A stretch of 64,000 bases of DNA from Frankia alni ACN14a. GTDB taxonomy: Bacteria > Actinomycetota > Actinomycetes > Frankiales > Frankiaceae. Under the pieces are notes generated by a model. It saw only the letters and a program-made list of their open reading frames with translations. It was not told where the DNA came from and did no database searches. The position numbers and the translations under genes are program-made. Where the stretch lies: contig NC_008278.1 of the NCBI RefSeq assembly GCF_000058485.1, positions 3,838,962 to 3,902,961 on the forward strand. Direction: 5' to 3'. Shown piece after piece: positions 8,394 through 17,650 of this stretch; position 1 is the first letter of the stretch; every line of letters begins with the position of its first letter.

Positions 8394-8552
8394 AAGTCGG
8401 AGCGCCGCGCGTGTGGTCCGGACTGTCGGCATGAGCGTCATGGTGAACGTGTGCTGCCACGCGTCGTCGTCGAGTTGCGGGAAACCGCCCGGAGGCGTCG
8501 AGGTACCCGTGACGTTGTTGACAAGCAGATCAATTCTCCCGTGTCCTCCGAC
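8394..8552 (-). pseudogene. SDR gene remnant
   Basis: About 53 codons matching the middle of an SDR: G-R-I-D-L-L-V-N-N-V-T-G followed by D-D-D-A-W and T-M-T-L-M-P. The nucleotide-binding N-terminus, catalytic serine and Y-x-x-x-K are all missing. The surrounding bases encode nothing recognisable. It sits just upstream of the RibD-like gene and in its frame, probably left by a deletion. Confidence 0.6.
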
Positions 8553-8628
8553 CGCGGAATGCGAGTCGGCGGCGTGGGTTCGTCGTCCGAGGGCTCTGCT
8601 TGGACCGCAACCTGTGGTGCGACACGGG

Positions 8629-8952
8629 CTACGGCACGGAGAGTAGGCGGAGGACTGCCGTGACGGCCGCGGCGACGACCACGACCACCAGAAAGGGCAC
8701 CTTTCGGTAGGCAAGCACGCCGCCCACGAGTACCCATACCGGCCGGGCGACACCGTTGATGTGGTGGCCGGTAGCCAGCGCGGACGAAGCCACCAGGGCA
8801 CCCAGCAGCACGATTGCCGCCGTGTTCAGCAGGCGTTCGGCCTGCGGCGGGAAGGCCAGCCGGGACCGCAGCACCGGTCCCGTGAAGCGGAAGAGAAACG
8901 TGCCGGCCGCCAGGGCCAGCAGCGCGACGAGCACCGCGGGTCGGTAGGGCAT
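8629..8952 (-). CDS. azlD: AzlD-type branched-chain amino acid export subunit
   Basis: 107 residues with about four hydrophobic segments, of the AzlD family: P-A-V-L-V-A-L-L-A-L-A-A-G-T-F-L-F-R-F-T-G-P. Together with AzlC it forms a membrane exporter for branched-chain amino acids or their analogues. The ATG shares one base with the azlC stop (TGATG), the usual coupled azlCD order. Confidence 0.85.
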   Translation of the reverse strand: MPYRPAVLVALLALAAGTFLFRFTGPVLRSRLAFPPQAERLLNTAAIVLLGALVASSALATGHHINGVARPVWVLVGGVLAYRKVPFLVVVVVAAAVTAVLRLLSVP

Positions 8953-9638
8953 CAGACCGCCCTCTCCTGCTTCTCCGGGGCCGAGTTGAGGAAGACCGCG
9001 CACAGGGCCAGCAGCTCCGGCAACCCGGACGGCAGGAAGGGCGTCGTGGCCAGCGTGATCGCCGCCCCGGTCAGCACCGCCCGGAGCATCCCGCGTTCGT
9101 ACAGTGCCGGCAGGATGAGGGCCAGGATCACCGCAGGAAACATCGCGTCCAGCCCGAACGCGTCGGTGTCGTGGATGACGTTCCAGGCCAGCGCTCCGAA
9201 AAGCGCCCCGGCTGGCCAGCAGATCAGAATGCCTGCCCCACAGACCCAGTAGGCGCCGCGCTGTCGGGGCAGGTCCGGCTGGGCCAGGGACAGCACCACG
9301 CTCTCGTCGTTCATGAGGTGAGAGGCCACAATCCGGCGCCACCCGGGCTGAATTACCCGGGGCGGGATCGCCAGCCCGTAAGGCAGGTGCCTGGCGTTGA
9401 CCAGCAGGCCGACCAGGACCGCGGCTACAGGGCTGCCGCCAGCGACGATCACCCCGACGAACAGGAACTCCGACGATGCCGCGAGTACGAGCGTGGCGGC
9501 GAGGACCGGAAACCACATAGGGAACCCAGAGGTGACGCAGACTGCGCCGTAGGAGATGCCGATGACGCCCACCGACAGGCAGGCCAGCACTATTCCGCGC
9601 AGTAAGTCCCGATTCAGAGTTCTCCACGTCGATCGCAT
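8952..9638 (-). CDS. azlC: AzlC family branched-chain amino acid exporter
   Basis: 228 residues, mostly hydrophobic, with the AzlC signature region: L-L-R-G-I-V-L-A early, S-Y-G-A-V near helix 1, E-F-L-F-V-G-V, then V-N-A-R-H-L-P-Y-G-L and N-D-E-S. It is the large subunit of the azlCD exporter and is followed directly by azlD. The start ATG at 9638 precedes the first membrane helix; in-frame codons further upstream encode nothing family-like. Confidence 0.87.
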   Translation of the reverse strand: MRSTWRTLNRDLLRGIVLACLSVGVIGISYGAVCVTSGFPMWFPVLAATLVLAASSEFLFVGVIVAGGSPVAAVLVGLLVNARHLPYGLAIPPRVIQPGWRRIVASHLMNDESVVLSLAQPDLPRQRGAYWVCGAGILICWPAGALFGALAWNVIHDTDAFGLDAMFPAVILALILPALYERGMLRAVLTGAAITLATTPFLPSGLPELLALCAVFLNSAPEKQERAV

Positions 9639-9932
9639 GTTGAATATAATGAACACGCGGAATCTGTCGGTCAACAACAAGGGATGTCGATGTCGCCCCA
9701 AGTTCGCCCGCCGCCCGACGGCGCCGTCCCGTCCGTTTTCGGGCCCATGAGATGGTCCCCGTTCTTCGGAAAGGTGTGAATAGCCGAGGCGGCATGAAGT
9801 TGACATAGTGCAACTACGTCGTGTCCGTGCAATGGACGGCGCCTCAAGTATCGGTAAACGCCTCGTAACAACGCCCTGCCCGATGGAGTAATACATTCCC
9901 TGCGGCGGGAAGATCGGGTGTGAGAGGGGGGA
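9639..9932. other. Intergenic region upstream of azlC
   Basis: No gene is seen. It is less GC-rich than its surroundings near 9640-9680, as expected for the azlC promoter on the minus strand. It also holds a short inverted repeat AGTTG-N8-CAACT (about 9798-9815). Nothing else is supported. Confidence 0.4.
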
Positions 9933-11606
9933 TCAGCCAGAGCGGGTGGATTCCGCCCGTCCGTTGGTGACCGTCGCGTCCTGCAGGCCGAGGACGCCGC
10001 GGGCCATGAGCAGGGTCAGGCAGTGCAGCACCTGTTCGCGGGTGAGCACCGGATGGCGCAGCCAGGCGTTGTAGGGGAACTCGGTGAGCACCGTCCACAA
10101 CACGATCGTCATGGTGGTCGGCGTCGTGTTGGTGGGCTCCGTGTTGGTGGGCGTCGTGGCGGTGGGCCGGGGGGTGGGCAGGCGGGCGACGACGTCCTCG
10201 AGATGGAGGCGCACCGCGCGGGCCAGTGGCCACAGCGGCGGGTTGTCCAGGATCTCGCAGGTCCAGATGTGGAACACGGTGCCGTGCCGCTCGACGATGC
10301 GCAGCCAGTCGTCGAGCCAGCAGGTCAGCTCGTCGACGGTGCCCACGGCGAGCAGCGCGTCGAAGTGGTCGCAGATGTGCACCGCGGCGCGGTGCGCCAG
10401 CGTCGTGAAGATGGCCGTGCGGTCGGTCCAGTAACGGTAGAAGGTTCCGTGCGCGACGCCGGAGCGGGCGATGATGTCGTTGACGCTGGTGCCGGCGAGC
10501 CCGCGCTGCTCGAAGGCCGCGACCGCCGCCTCGGCGATCGTCTCCACGGTGGAGCGCCCCCGACCGGTGACAGACCTGCGCAGCCCCGGCGGCAGCGGCG
10601 CGTCCCGCTGCGCGGGGACCTCGCCGGATGACGGGCCGGCGGTGCGAGCCGTGCCGGTGGGACCGGCGATGCCGGCGGCGCGGGCCAGCGCGGCGAGATC
10701 CGGGCGGGGGACGGGGCCGGTGGGGGACGGGCCGGGGGAGTGCGGGGTCGGTTCGCAGGAGCGGGGGGCCGGTTCGGGGGGCGGGAAGAACGAGCGGTGG
10801 ATCATGCCGGCGAGGGCGTCGTGCAGCGCCTCGTCCTCGCCGGGGTGCCGCGCGACCCTGCCGCGGGCGTCGGAGACGATGTGCGTCCACTCGACGATGC
10901 AGATCACGGCGACGGAGAGCACCCGGGTGTCCACCCCGCCGGTGTCGGCGCGGGCCAGCCGCGACGGCAGGCTCGCGGCGAGCACCTGCAGGTACTCCTC
11001 GGACGGGTTGTCGACGGACGCGTTGTCGACGAGGGCGGCCTCCGCGGTGGACAGCGGCCATTCGGCGAACACCGGTGAGTGGCGGCGCAGCACGGCGCCG
11101 AGCTCGCCCAGCCAGGCCCGGAACACCGCGAACCCCGCTGGTCCCGCGCTGAGCACCGGCAGCCGCTGGAAGTGGTCGACCAGGTCGACGCCGAGCTCCT
11201 CGAAGAAGATCCGAAAGACCTCCAGCTTGCCGCGGAAGTACTGGTAGAAGGCGGCGTCGGAACGGCCGGTGGCCTCGGCCACCGCCTGGACGCTCGTGCC
11301 GTGGTAGCCGCGTTCGACGAACAGTCGCCGCGCCGCGGCGATGATCTCCTGGCAGGCGCGGGCGCCCTCCGCGCCGATCGCCTGGCTGGCCGGATACGGG
11401 GCACGCCGGCGCTGCGGCAGCCACGCGTCCCCGCCAGGAGCGGGCGTGACCCTTTCGGCGGGGAGCGTGTCCCTCCCGGGGATGGGGGAGCCGGCGTCCG
11501 TGGCGTCCTGGCGCGGGCCGGGCGTGGGAAGCGGATCGGGCGTCGGCAACCCGGCCTCCCTCGGGCCTCGTCGCAACGAGCGATTCCCGGACGGTGATTC
11601 CGGCAT
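9933..11606 (-). CDS. Double TetR-family regulator (two TetR units in one chain)
   Basis: 557 residues holding two complete TetR-type units. Unit 1 has its helix-turn-helix at about 85-135 (R-G-Y-H-G-T-S-V-Q-A-V-A-E-A-T-G-R-S-D-A-A-F-Y is the pattern). Unit 2 follows a Pro/Gly/Ser-rich linker, at about 345-395 (R-G-L-A-G-T-S-V-N-D-I and G-V-A-H-G-T-F-Y-R-Y-W). The C-terminal ligand/dimer halves differ. Such a chain could act as a built-in pseudo-dimer binding an asymmetric operator. It is divergent from the mycofactocin-type SDR, aldehyde dehydrogenase and ligase genes and probably controls them. A paralogue with the same plan lies at 19214-20680. Confidence 0.85.
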   Translation of the reverse strand: MPESPSGNRSLRRGPREAGLPTPDPLPTPGPRQDATDAGSPIPGRDTLPAERVTPAPGGDAWLPQRRRAPYPASQAIGAEGARACQEIIAAARRLFVERGYHGTSVQAVAEATGRSDAAFYQYFRGKLEVFRIFFEELGVDLVDHFQRLPVLSAGPAGFAVFRAWLGELGAVLRRHSPVFAEWPLSTAEAALVDNASVDNPSEEYLQVLAASLPSRLARADTGGVDTRVLSVAVICIVEWTHIVSDARGRVARHPGEDEALHDALAGMIHRSFFPPPEPAPRSCEPTPHSPGPSPTGPVPRPDLAALARAAGIAGPTGTARTAGPSSGEVPAQRDAPLPPGLRRSVTGRGRSTVETIAEAAVAAFEQRGLAGTSVNDIIARSGVAHGTFYRYWTDRTAIFTTLAHRAAVHICDHFDALLAVGTVDELTCWLDDWLRIVERHGTVFHIWTCEILDNPPLWPLARAVRLHLEDVVARLPTPRPTATTPTNTEPTNTTPTTMTIVLWTVLTEFPYNAWLRHPVLTREQVLHCLTLLMARGVLGLQDATVTNGRAESTRSG

Positions 11607-11884
11607 CGCGTTGCGTGCGCAACGAGTGTATGCGGACGGGCATCACGCCAGGTGAAGAGGTGTCCGTGGCGGCCTGCGGCGATCGGGGACCACCCCGGGG
11701 TTCCAATATGACAGGTGTCTTACTAGTGTGGTGGCTCACAGGCGGCCGGCGCTCGGGGGGAGCGTGCGGCCCCGCCGGCCGGACCACCGGCCGGACCACC
11801 GGCCGGACCATCCGTGCCGTCCGACCGGACCCCGCCCCTGCGGGCCACCGGTCCGCGGCCGACAGAGGCGAGAGAAGAGCATCC
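11607..11884. promoter_or_regulatory. Divergent promoter region with 12-bp repeats
   Basis: Holds the promoters for the double TetR gene and the SDR operon. Seen: three copies of a 12-bp unit (CCGGCCGGACCA) at about 11776-11812, and at 11722-11731 the decamer ACTAGTGTGG, whose near-copy ACTAGTGCGG lies upstream of the second double-TetR gene (18882-18891). Confidence 0.4.
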
Positions 11885-12712
11885 ATGGGCTTGTTGGACG
11901 ACCGGGTCGTGTTCATCACCGGAGCGGCGCGCGGGCAGGGCCGCTCGCACGCGGTGACGTTCGCCGAGCAGGGGGCGAACATCGTCGGCGTCGACATCTG
12001 TCGCGACCTCGAAGCCGTGCCCTACAAGCTGGGCACCGCCGAGGACCTGGCCGAGACGGCCCAGCTGGTGGAGAAGGCCGGCGGGCAGATGCTCACCGCC
12101 GAGGCCGACGTGCGCGACAAGGCCGCGCTGCAGGCCGCCTTCGACGCCGGGGTCGAGCGCTTCGGCCACATCGACACCGTCCTCGCCAACGCCGGGGTCA
12201 TCCTCAGCAACAGCGACGAGCGCGACGCCGACGAGGCCCTGCGCCTGGGTATCGACATCATGCAGATCGGCGTGTGGAACACCTTCCAGGTCGCCATCGG
12301 GCACCTGATCGAGCGCGGCCAGGGCGGCAACCTCGTCGCCACCAGCTCCATGGCCGCGCTGCTGCCGCTCACCGACGGCCGCGGCGGGTCCGACGCCTAC
12401 GGGATGGCCAAGAACGCCGTCATCGCACTGGTCCGCTCGTACGCGAACTGGCTGGCCCCGCACCGCATCCGGGTCAACGCGGTGGCGCCGACGAACTGCG
12501 CGACGCCGATGGTCACCGAGAACCCGGCGCTGTTCGGCGTGATCGAGGCGAACCCCAACCTCGTCAACGCGATGCAGACGATGCTGCCCGACCTCCCCAT
12601 GATCGAGCCCGGCGACGTCAGCCAGGCCATCCTGTTCCTCATCTCCGACGCCGCCCGCTCCTTCACCGGCAGCCTGCTCAAGGTCGACGCCGGCATGGAC
12701 GTCCGTCGCTAA
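11885..12712 (+). CDS. Mycofactocin-coupled SDR family oxidoreductase
   Basis: 275 residues. The start L-D-D-R-V-V-F-I-T-G-A-A-R-G-Q-G-R-S-H and the insertion after the NAD-binding strand (D-I-C-R-D-L, then Y-K-L-G-T-A-E-D-L) match the mycofactocin-dependent SDR subgroup, in which NAD stays tightly bound and electrons leave through mycofactocin. A-N-A-G-V, T-S-S-M and Y-G-M-A-K are intact. It heads an operon with an aldehyde dehydrogenase and an acyl-CoA-ligase-like protein, so the likely route is alcohol to aldehyde to acid to CoA ester. The substrate alcohol is unknown. Confidence 0.9.
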   Translation: MGLLDDRVVFITGAARGQGRSHAVTFAEQGANIVGVDICRDLEAVPYKLGTAEDLAETAQLVEKAGGQMLTAEADVRDKAALQAAFDAGVERFGHIDTVLANAGVILSNSDERDADEALRLGIDIMQIGVWNTFQVAIGHLIERGQGGNLVATSSMAALLPLTDGRGGSDAYGMAKNAVIALVRSYANWLAPHRIRVNAVAPTNCATPMVTENPALFGVIEANPNLVNAMQTMLPDLPMIEPGDVSQAILFLISDAARSFTGSLLKVDAGMDVRR

Positions 12713-12801
12713 CACGGGCGACGGCCAGGCCCGGCCGCCCGCTCACCCGATCGGATCACCGCCCCCCGGCGTGGTGGAGGCGGAGGACTTGCGGAGGACC
12801 C

Positions 12802-14301
12802 ATGACGAGCGCGACCCCCACCACCCCCACCGCTCCCGCCGTGGTCGGCGAGGCCCGGATGCTCATCGACGGCCGGCTGGTCGAGGCCACCGGCGGCGCC
12901 GTCTACGACAACGTCAACCCGGCCACCGAACAGGTGCTGGGCCAGACCAGCGACGCCGCGGCCGTCGACCTGGACGCCGCGATCGCCGCGGCGCGCCGGG
13001 CCTTCGACGAGTCGGCCTGGTCGACCGACCGGGACCTGCGCCGCCGCTGCCTGACGCAGCTCCAGCAGGCACTCGAGGGCGAGCGCGAGCAGCTGCGCGC
13101 CGAGCTCGTCGCCGAGGCCGGCGCGCCCGTCGCCGTCACCGGCATCGCCCAGCTCGACTGGCCGCTGGCCGACGGGCTGCGCGGCCCGCTGGAGCTGATG
13201 GACAGCTTCCCCTGGGAGCGGTCCCTGCCGGACACCCACCTGATGGGCCCCAGCCACCGGGCCGTCTGGCAGGAGCCGGTCGGCGTGGTCGCGGCGATCG
13301 TGCCGTGGAACTTCCCGTTCGAGGTCACGATCAACAAGCTCGGCCCGGCGATGGCGACCGGGAACACGGTCGTGCTCAAGCCCGCGCCGGACACGCCGTG
13401 GAACGCCACCCGCATCGGCCGGCTCATCGCCGAGCAGACCGACATCCCGCCGGGTGTGGTCAACGTGGTGCCCTGCTCGGACAACGCCGTCGCCGGCCAG
13501 CTCCTCGTCGACCCGCGGGTCGACATGGTGTCGTTCACCGGGTCGACGGGGGTCGGCCGCCTCGTCGTGGAGAAGTCGGCGGCGACGATGAAGCGCACCC
13601 TGCTCGAACTCGGCGGCAAGTCGGCGATGATCATCCTCGACGACGCCGACCTCGCCGCGGTCCTGCCGCTGGCCGGGTTCGGCGCCTGCCTGCACTCCGG
13701 GCAGGGCTGCGCGCTGCTCACCCGGGTGCTCCTGCCGCGCGAGCGCTACGCCGAGGGCGTGGAGATCCTCGCCGGGGTGATCGGCGCCCTGCCCTACGGC
13801 GACCCGACCGATCCCGCGAACCTCGCCGGCCCGCTCATCAACGCCCGCCAGCGCGAGCGGGTCCTCGGCTACATCGAGGCCGGCCGGGCGCAGGGGGCGC
13901 GGGTCGTCGTCGGCGGCGGGCGGCCCGAGCACCTGCCGCACGGCTACTACGTGCAGCCGACGCTGCTCGCCGACGTGGACAACACGATGACCGTCGCCCG
14001 GGAGGAGATCTTCGGGCCGGTGGTGTGCGCGATCCCGTTCGACGGTGAGGCCGACGCGGTGCGCATCGCCAACGACAGCCCGTACGGCCTGTCCGGCGGG
14101 GTGTACTCGGCGTCGGTCGAGCGGGGGTTGGGCGTCGCCCGGCGCATCCGCACGGGCAGCATCAACGTCAACGGCGGGATGTTCTACGGCTCCGACGGCC
14201 CCTACGGGGGCTTCAAGCAGAGCGGCCTGGGGCGGCAGGGCGGCCTGGAGGGCTTCGCCTCCTACACGGAGGCCAAGACCGTCGGCTACGTCAGTGCCTG
14301 A
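12802..14301 (+). CDS. Aldehyde dehydrogenase family protein
   Basis: 499 residues, the usual length. Seen: P-W-N-F-P-F for NAD binding, S-F-T-G-S-T-G-V-G, L-E-L-G-G-K-S with the general-base glutamate, and the catalytic cysteine in S-G-Q-G-C. It oxidises an aldehyde to the acid with NAD(P). GGAGG precedes the ATG by a few bases. It follows the mycofactocin SDR, so it most likely removes the aldehyde made by that enzyme, and it overlaps the ligase gene by 8 bp. Confidence 0.93.
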   Translation: MTSATPTTPTAPAVVGEARMLIDGRLVEATGGAVYDNVNPATEQVLGQTSDAAAVDLDAAIAAARRAFDESAWSTDRDLRRRCLTQLQQALEGEREQLRAELVAEAGAPVAVTGIAQLDWPLADGLRGPLELMDSFPWERSLPDTHLMGPSHRAVWQEPVGVVAAIVPWNFPFEVTINKLGPAMATGNTVVLKPAPDTPWNATRIGRLIAEQTDIPPGVVNVVPCSDNAVAGQLLVDPRVDMVSFTGSTGVGRLVVEKSAATMKRTLLELGGKSAMIILDDADLAAVLPLAGFGACLHSGQGCALLTRVLLPRERYAEGVEILAGVIGALPYGDPTDPANLAGPLINARQRERVLGYIEAGRAQGARVVVGGGRPEHLPHGYYVQPTLLADVDNTMTVAREEIFGPVVCAIPFDGEADAVRIANDSPYGLSGGVYSASVERGLGVARRIRTGSINVNGGMFYGSDGPYGGFKQSGLGRQGGLEGFASYTEAKTVGYVSA

Positions 14302-15760
14302 CGGGGGCTGGTGGGAGCGTGTCGTCGCGGCGCATGCGGGCAGCGCCCGCCCGGCGGTGCTCGACGCCGGCGGGCCGGTCAGCGGCGCCGAGCTCGTCGG
14401 GCGGGCGACGCACGCCGCCGAGTTCCTCACCGGGCTCGGCGGCCTGGCCGGCGCGCCGGTGCCGGCGCTGCTCACCAGCAACCCCGACGCGCTGGCGCTC
14501 CTGCTCGGCGGGGCGGCGGCCGACCGTCCGGTGGCCCCGCTCGGGCCCCGGCTGACCGCCGCCGAACTCGCCGGCCCGGTGCGCGCCACCGGCGCCGGCG
14601 TCCTGCTCACCGAACCCGCCTGGGCCGCCGTCGCGGCCGAGGCCGCGGCGCTGGCCGGGGCGCGGGTGGTACCCGTGCCGGCGCTGCGGGCGTCGGGCGC
14701 GGCCCCGCCGGTGCCGCGCGGACCGGTCGCGCTGTACCTGCACACCTCGGGGACGACGGGCGCGGCCAAGCGGGTGCCGGTCACCCAGGACGTGCTCGCC
14801 GCGCGCACCGAGCTGCTGTCCGGCCTGCTCGACCTCGGCCCGGACAGCCGCTACGCCACGGGTTCGCCGCTGCACCACATCGGCGGGCTCGGCAACACGC
14901 TCGTCGCGGTGACCGTCGGCGCGACCGTGCTGCCGACGTCCCGGTTCACCCACCGGTGGTGGGCCGGCCTGGCCGACCAGGGCGCCACGCACGGCCAGCT
15001 CGTCCCGACGATGATCGAGATGCTGCTGGCGGAGGGGACGCTCGACGCGGTCCCGCTGCGCACCCTGATCTACGGTGCGTCGCCGATCAGCCCGGAGACG
15101 CTGCGCCGGGTGCAGGCGGTGCTGCCCGGGGTGCGCCTGGTCAACCTGTTCGGCCAGACCGAGGGCAGCCCGCTGACCTGCCTGACCCCGGCCGACCACG
15201 ACCGGGCCGCGGCCGGCGCCCCCGACCTGCTCGCCACCGTCGGGCGGGCCGTGCCCGGGCTGCGGCTGCGCATCGACGACCCGGACGACGCCGGGGTCGG
15301 CGAGGTGCTCGCCGCCGCGGCGCACCTGAGCGTGCACGCCGCCGACGGCTGGCTGCACAGCGGCGATCTCGGCTTCCTCGACGACGACGGCTACCTGCAC
15401 CTCGTCGGCCGGCGCAACGACATGATCGTGCGCGGCGGGGAGAACGTCTACCCGCTGGAGATCGAGCACACCCTCGTCGAACATCCCGGGATCGCCGACG
15501 CCGGGATCGTCGGGGTGCCCGACGCCCGGCTGGGGGAGACGCTGGCCGCGTTCGTCGTCCCCGCCGACCCCGACCGGCCGCCGCCCGTCGACGAGCTGCG
15601 CCAGTTCGTCCGCGACCGGCTGGCCGGGTTCAAGGTGCCCGCCTACTGGTACGTCGTGGACGCGCTGCCGCTCAACGCCGCCGGCAAGCTCACCCGCCCC
15701 GCCCTGCGCGCCCGTCACGACGCCGCGACGGCCGAGACCGCCGCCAGCACGTCGCCGTAG
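14294..15760 (+). CDS. AMP-binding (acyl-CoA synthetase-like) protein
   Basis: 488 residues of the adenylate-forming family. Core motifs: L-H-T-S-G-T-T-G-A-A-K for the P-loop, N-L-F-G-Q-T-E, H-S-G-D-L-G-F-L, and G-G-E-N-V-Y-P-L-E-I-E near the hinge, with the terminal catalytic lysine in N-A-A-G-K-L-T-R. It should activate an acid with ATP and pass it to CoA. The GTG start overlaps the aldehyde dehydrogenase stop by 8 bp, which supports one transcript and a three-step alcohol-to-acyl-CoA module. Confidence 0.9.
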   Translation: MPDGGWWERVVAAHAGSARPAVLDAGGPVSGAELVGRATHAAEFLTGLGGLAGAPVPALLTSNPDALALLLGGAAADRPVAPLGPRLTAAELAGPVRATGAGVLLTEPAWAAVAAEAAALAGARVVPVPALRASGAAPPVPRGPVALYLHTSGTTGAAKRVPVTQDVLAARTELLSGLLDLGPDSRYATGSPLHHIGGLGNTLVAVTVGATVLPTSRFTHRWWAGLADQGATHGQLVPTMIEMLLAEGTLDAVPLRTLIYGASPISPETLRRVQAVLPGVRLVNLFGQTEGSPLTCLTPADHDRAAAGAPDLLATVGRAVPGLRLRIDDPDDAGVGEVLAAAAHLSVHAADGWLHSGDLGFLDDDGYLHLVGRRNDMIVRGGENVYPLEIEHTLVEHPGIADAGIVGVPDARLGETLAAFVVPADPDRPPPVDELRQFVRDRLAGFKVPAYWYVVDALPLNAAGKLTRPALRARHDAATAETAASTSP

Positions 15761-15785
15761 CGCGAGGGCGGGTACGGGCCGGGCG

Positions 15786-17015
15786 TCAGGAGCCGGTGGT
15801 GGCGGGCAGCTCGTGGCCGCAGAGGTTCTCGCGGACCACGCTGAAGGCGTCACCGGTGTGGTTCGCCTGCACGAACGACCAGCAGGTGGTCTGCTTGCCC
15901 CGGTCGCGGGCGATGTCCATCGGCTGGATCAGCCCGCCGGCGTCGTAGTCGTGCACCGCGTTGAGGGCGTTGACGAAGCCCTCGCGGGTCGGGCAGGCGC
16001 CGGCCTCGGTCAGCCCGCGCAGGAACAGGTCGGTGTCGATGTAGGCGATCATCGCCAGTTCCTGCTGCGGGTTGGGGACCTGCGGGGCGTAGCGCGCCAT
16101 CGACGTGCGGTAGTTCGCGATCGCCGGGCCGCCGGCCTCGAACGGGCGGTAGAACACCGGGATGGTCACGCCGGCCAGTGCGCCGCCGGAGTCGTGCAGG
16201 AGCTGGGTGTCGTAGCCGCTGACCGACAGGACCACGCGCAGGTTCACCCCGGCGGCGCGCACGGCGGTCAGGACCGCCGGCAGGTCGGGGGCGTTGATGA
16301 CGGTCAGCAGGGTGTCGGCGCCGCTGTCGGCGATGCGCCGGGCGACGGACGCCGGGCTGTCCGCGTTCGCGGTGTAGGCGATCTCGCCGACGACGGGGAT
16401 GCCGGCGGCCTGGGCGCTCTGGGTCATCTTGGCGCTGGTGTTGCCGACGCCGGCCGACAGCGCGGTCCGCAGCAGGACGGCCTTCGTCCCGCCCTGCGAG
16501 CGCAGGAAGGTGCCGTAGGTGTCGGTCGCGGCGCCGGTGGTGGAGGAGAACGAGAACATGCTGCGGTACTTCGCCCAGACGTCGCCGGTGGCCAGCCCGC
16601 CGACCGGGACGCCGTGGTCGGCGAGGTACTGGGCGCTGCCGTCGGCGGCCAGGGAGTACTCCAGGACGCCGAAGACCTGCTGGCGCTCGACCAGGTCCTT
16701 CGCGGCGACGCCGTTGGACCCGGGGTCGCCCTGGTCGTCCCGCCAGTCGTAGACGATCTTGCGTCCGTGGATGCCGCCGGCGGCGTTCACCTGGCCGATG
16801 CGGGCGTCGACCCCGGCGCGGGTGGCGGCCAGCGAGGCCGCCGTCGGCCCGGAGTCGGGATAAAGAAGCCCGAGCCTGACCTCCGACGAGGTCACGCCCG
16901 GGCTGTCACAGGGTCCCGCCGACGACGCCGCCGGGGACGAGCACGCGCTCACCCCCGCGGCGACTAACGCCAGCACGGCGGCAGCGCTGGATAACGACAA
17001 GGAACGGCGACGCAT
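15786..17015 (-). CDS. LivJ-type ABC transporter substrate-binding lipoprotein
   Basis: 409 residues. A signal peptide ends in a lipobox V-S-A-C, so the protein is lipid-anchored outside the membrane. The mature part has V-R-L-G-L-L-Y-P-D-S-G and R-A-G-V-D-A-R-I-G-Q-V-N-A-A-G-G-I-H-G-R, the start of the branched-chain-amino-acid/amide binding fold. No permease or ATPase gene is nearby, so it either works with a distant transporter or acts as a sensor. A close paralogue lies at 37942-39330. Confidence 0.88.
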   Translation of the reverse strand: MRRRSLSLSSAAAVLALVAAGVSACSSPAASSAGPCDSPGVTSSEVRLGLLYPDSGPTAASLAATRAGVDARIGQVNAAGGIHGRKIVYDWRDDQGDPGSNGVAAKDLVERQQVFGVLEYSLAADGSAQYLADHGVPVGGLATGDVWAKYRSMFSFSSTTGAATDTYGTFLRSQGGTKAVLLRTALSAGVGNTSAKMTQSAQAAGIPVVGEIAYTANADSPASVARRIADSGADTLLTVINAPDLPAVLTAVRAAGVNLRVVLSVSGYDTQLLHDSGGALAGVTIPVFYRPFEAGGPAIANYRTSMARYAPQVPNPQQELAMIAYIDTDLFLRGLTEAGACPTREGFVNALNAVHDYDAGGLIQPMDIARDRGKQTTCWSFVQANHTGDAFSVVRENLCGHELPATTGS

Positions 17016-17254
17016 CGTGAACCCCCGTGGGAACGGTCAGGGAAGAGAGTGGAGAACGGCGGGAAAGAGAACGGCAGGAAAGGGAAACAGATGTGCCCCG
17101 GCGCCGTGGAACGCCGGGGTCGAGGGGTACGTGCGCGGAAGGGTTACAGGCGGTGAGGGCCGCCGGGCCCGGCGGCGGGCGGGGGTCGGCGCCGCTCACC
17201 GGGCGCGGACCGGCCGCCGGGAAGGCGGCGCGGTCCGGGGAACCTGGAGCGGTC

Positions 17255-17551
17255 TCAGGACTCGTAGCGGGGTGTGCCGCGGTAGCCGAAGAAACGCTCG
17301 AAGTTCTCGTCGTTGATCGGCCGCCGCGAGTTGCGCTCCTGGGCGTCGCGCAACGCCGCGAGCCGGGCGCGCTCGCGCGCGACGCGCTCGGCGTCCACCG
17401 GCTCGGCCCCTTCCAACTCGGTGACCAGGACGGCCTGCGCCCTGACCTCCTCGGCGAGGCGTACCGCCACCTCGCCGTAGGTGAGCAGATCCTGGTCGTC
17501 GGTGTCCTCGCGCTGCGGGACGGCGGCGGGGTTGGATTCTGCGTCGGTCAT
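17255..17551 (-). CDS. Small uncharacterised acidic protein
   Basis: 98 residues, highly charged, with a predicted helical middle (L-A-E-E-V-R-A-Q-A-V and A-E-R-V-A-R-E-R-A-R-L-A-A-L-R) and a conserved-looking end N-F-E-R-F-F-G-Y-R-G-T-P-R. I do not recognise the family. It lies between the lipoprotein and the Gfo/Idh/MocA gene in the same direction, with an array of three about 19-bp repeats just upstream (17593-17650). Confidence 0.65.
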   Translation of the reverse strand: MTDAESNPAAVPQREDTDDQDLLTYGEVAVRLAEEVRAQAVLVTELEGAEPVDAERVARERARLAALRDAQERNSRRPINDENFERFFGYRGTPRYES

Positions 17552-17592
17552 GCGTACACCGTCCTTTCTGCGATCCTCGCGGGGGACTGTGA

Positions 17593-17650
17593 CCCCCGCG
17601 TCGGAGCTCGAACCCCGCGTCGGAGCTCGAACCCCTGCGTCAGAGCTCGA
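17593..17650. repeat. Tandem repeat, about 19-bp unit
   Basis: Three copies of a unit reading GTCGGAGCTCGAACCCC with small changes. The last copy contains the stop codon of the Gfo/Idh/MocA gene. One of several arrays in this window that straddle a gene's 3' end. Confidence 0.7.
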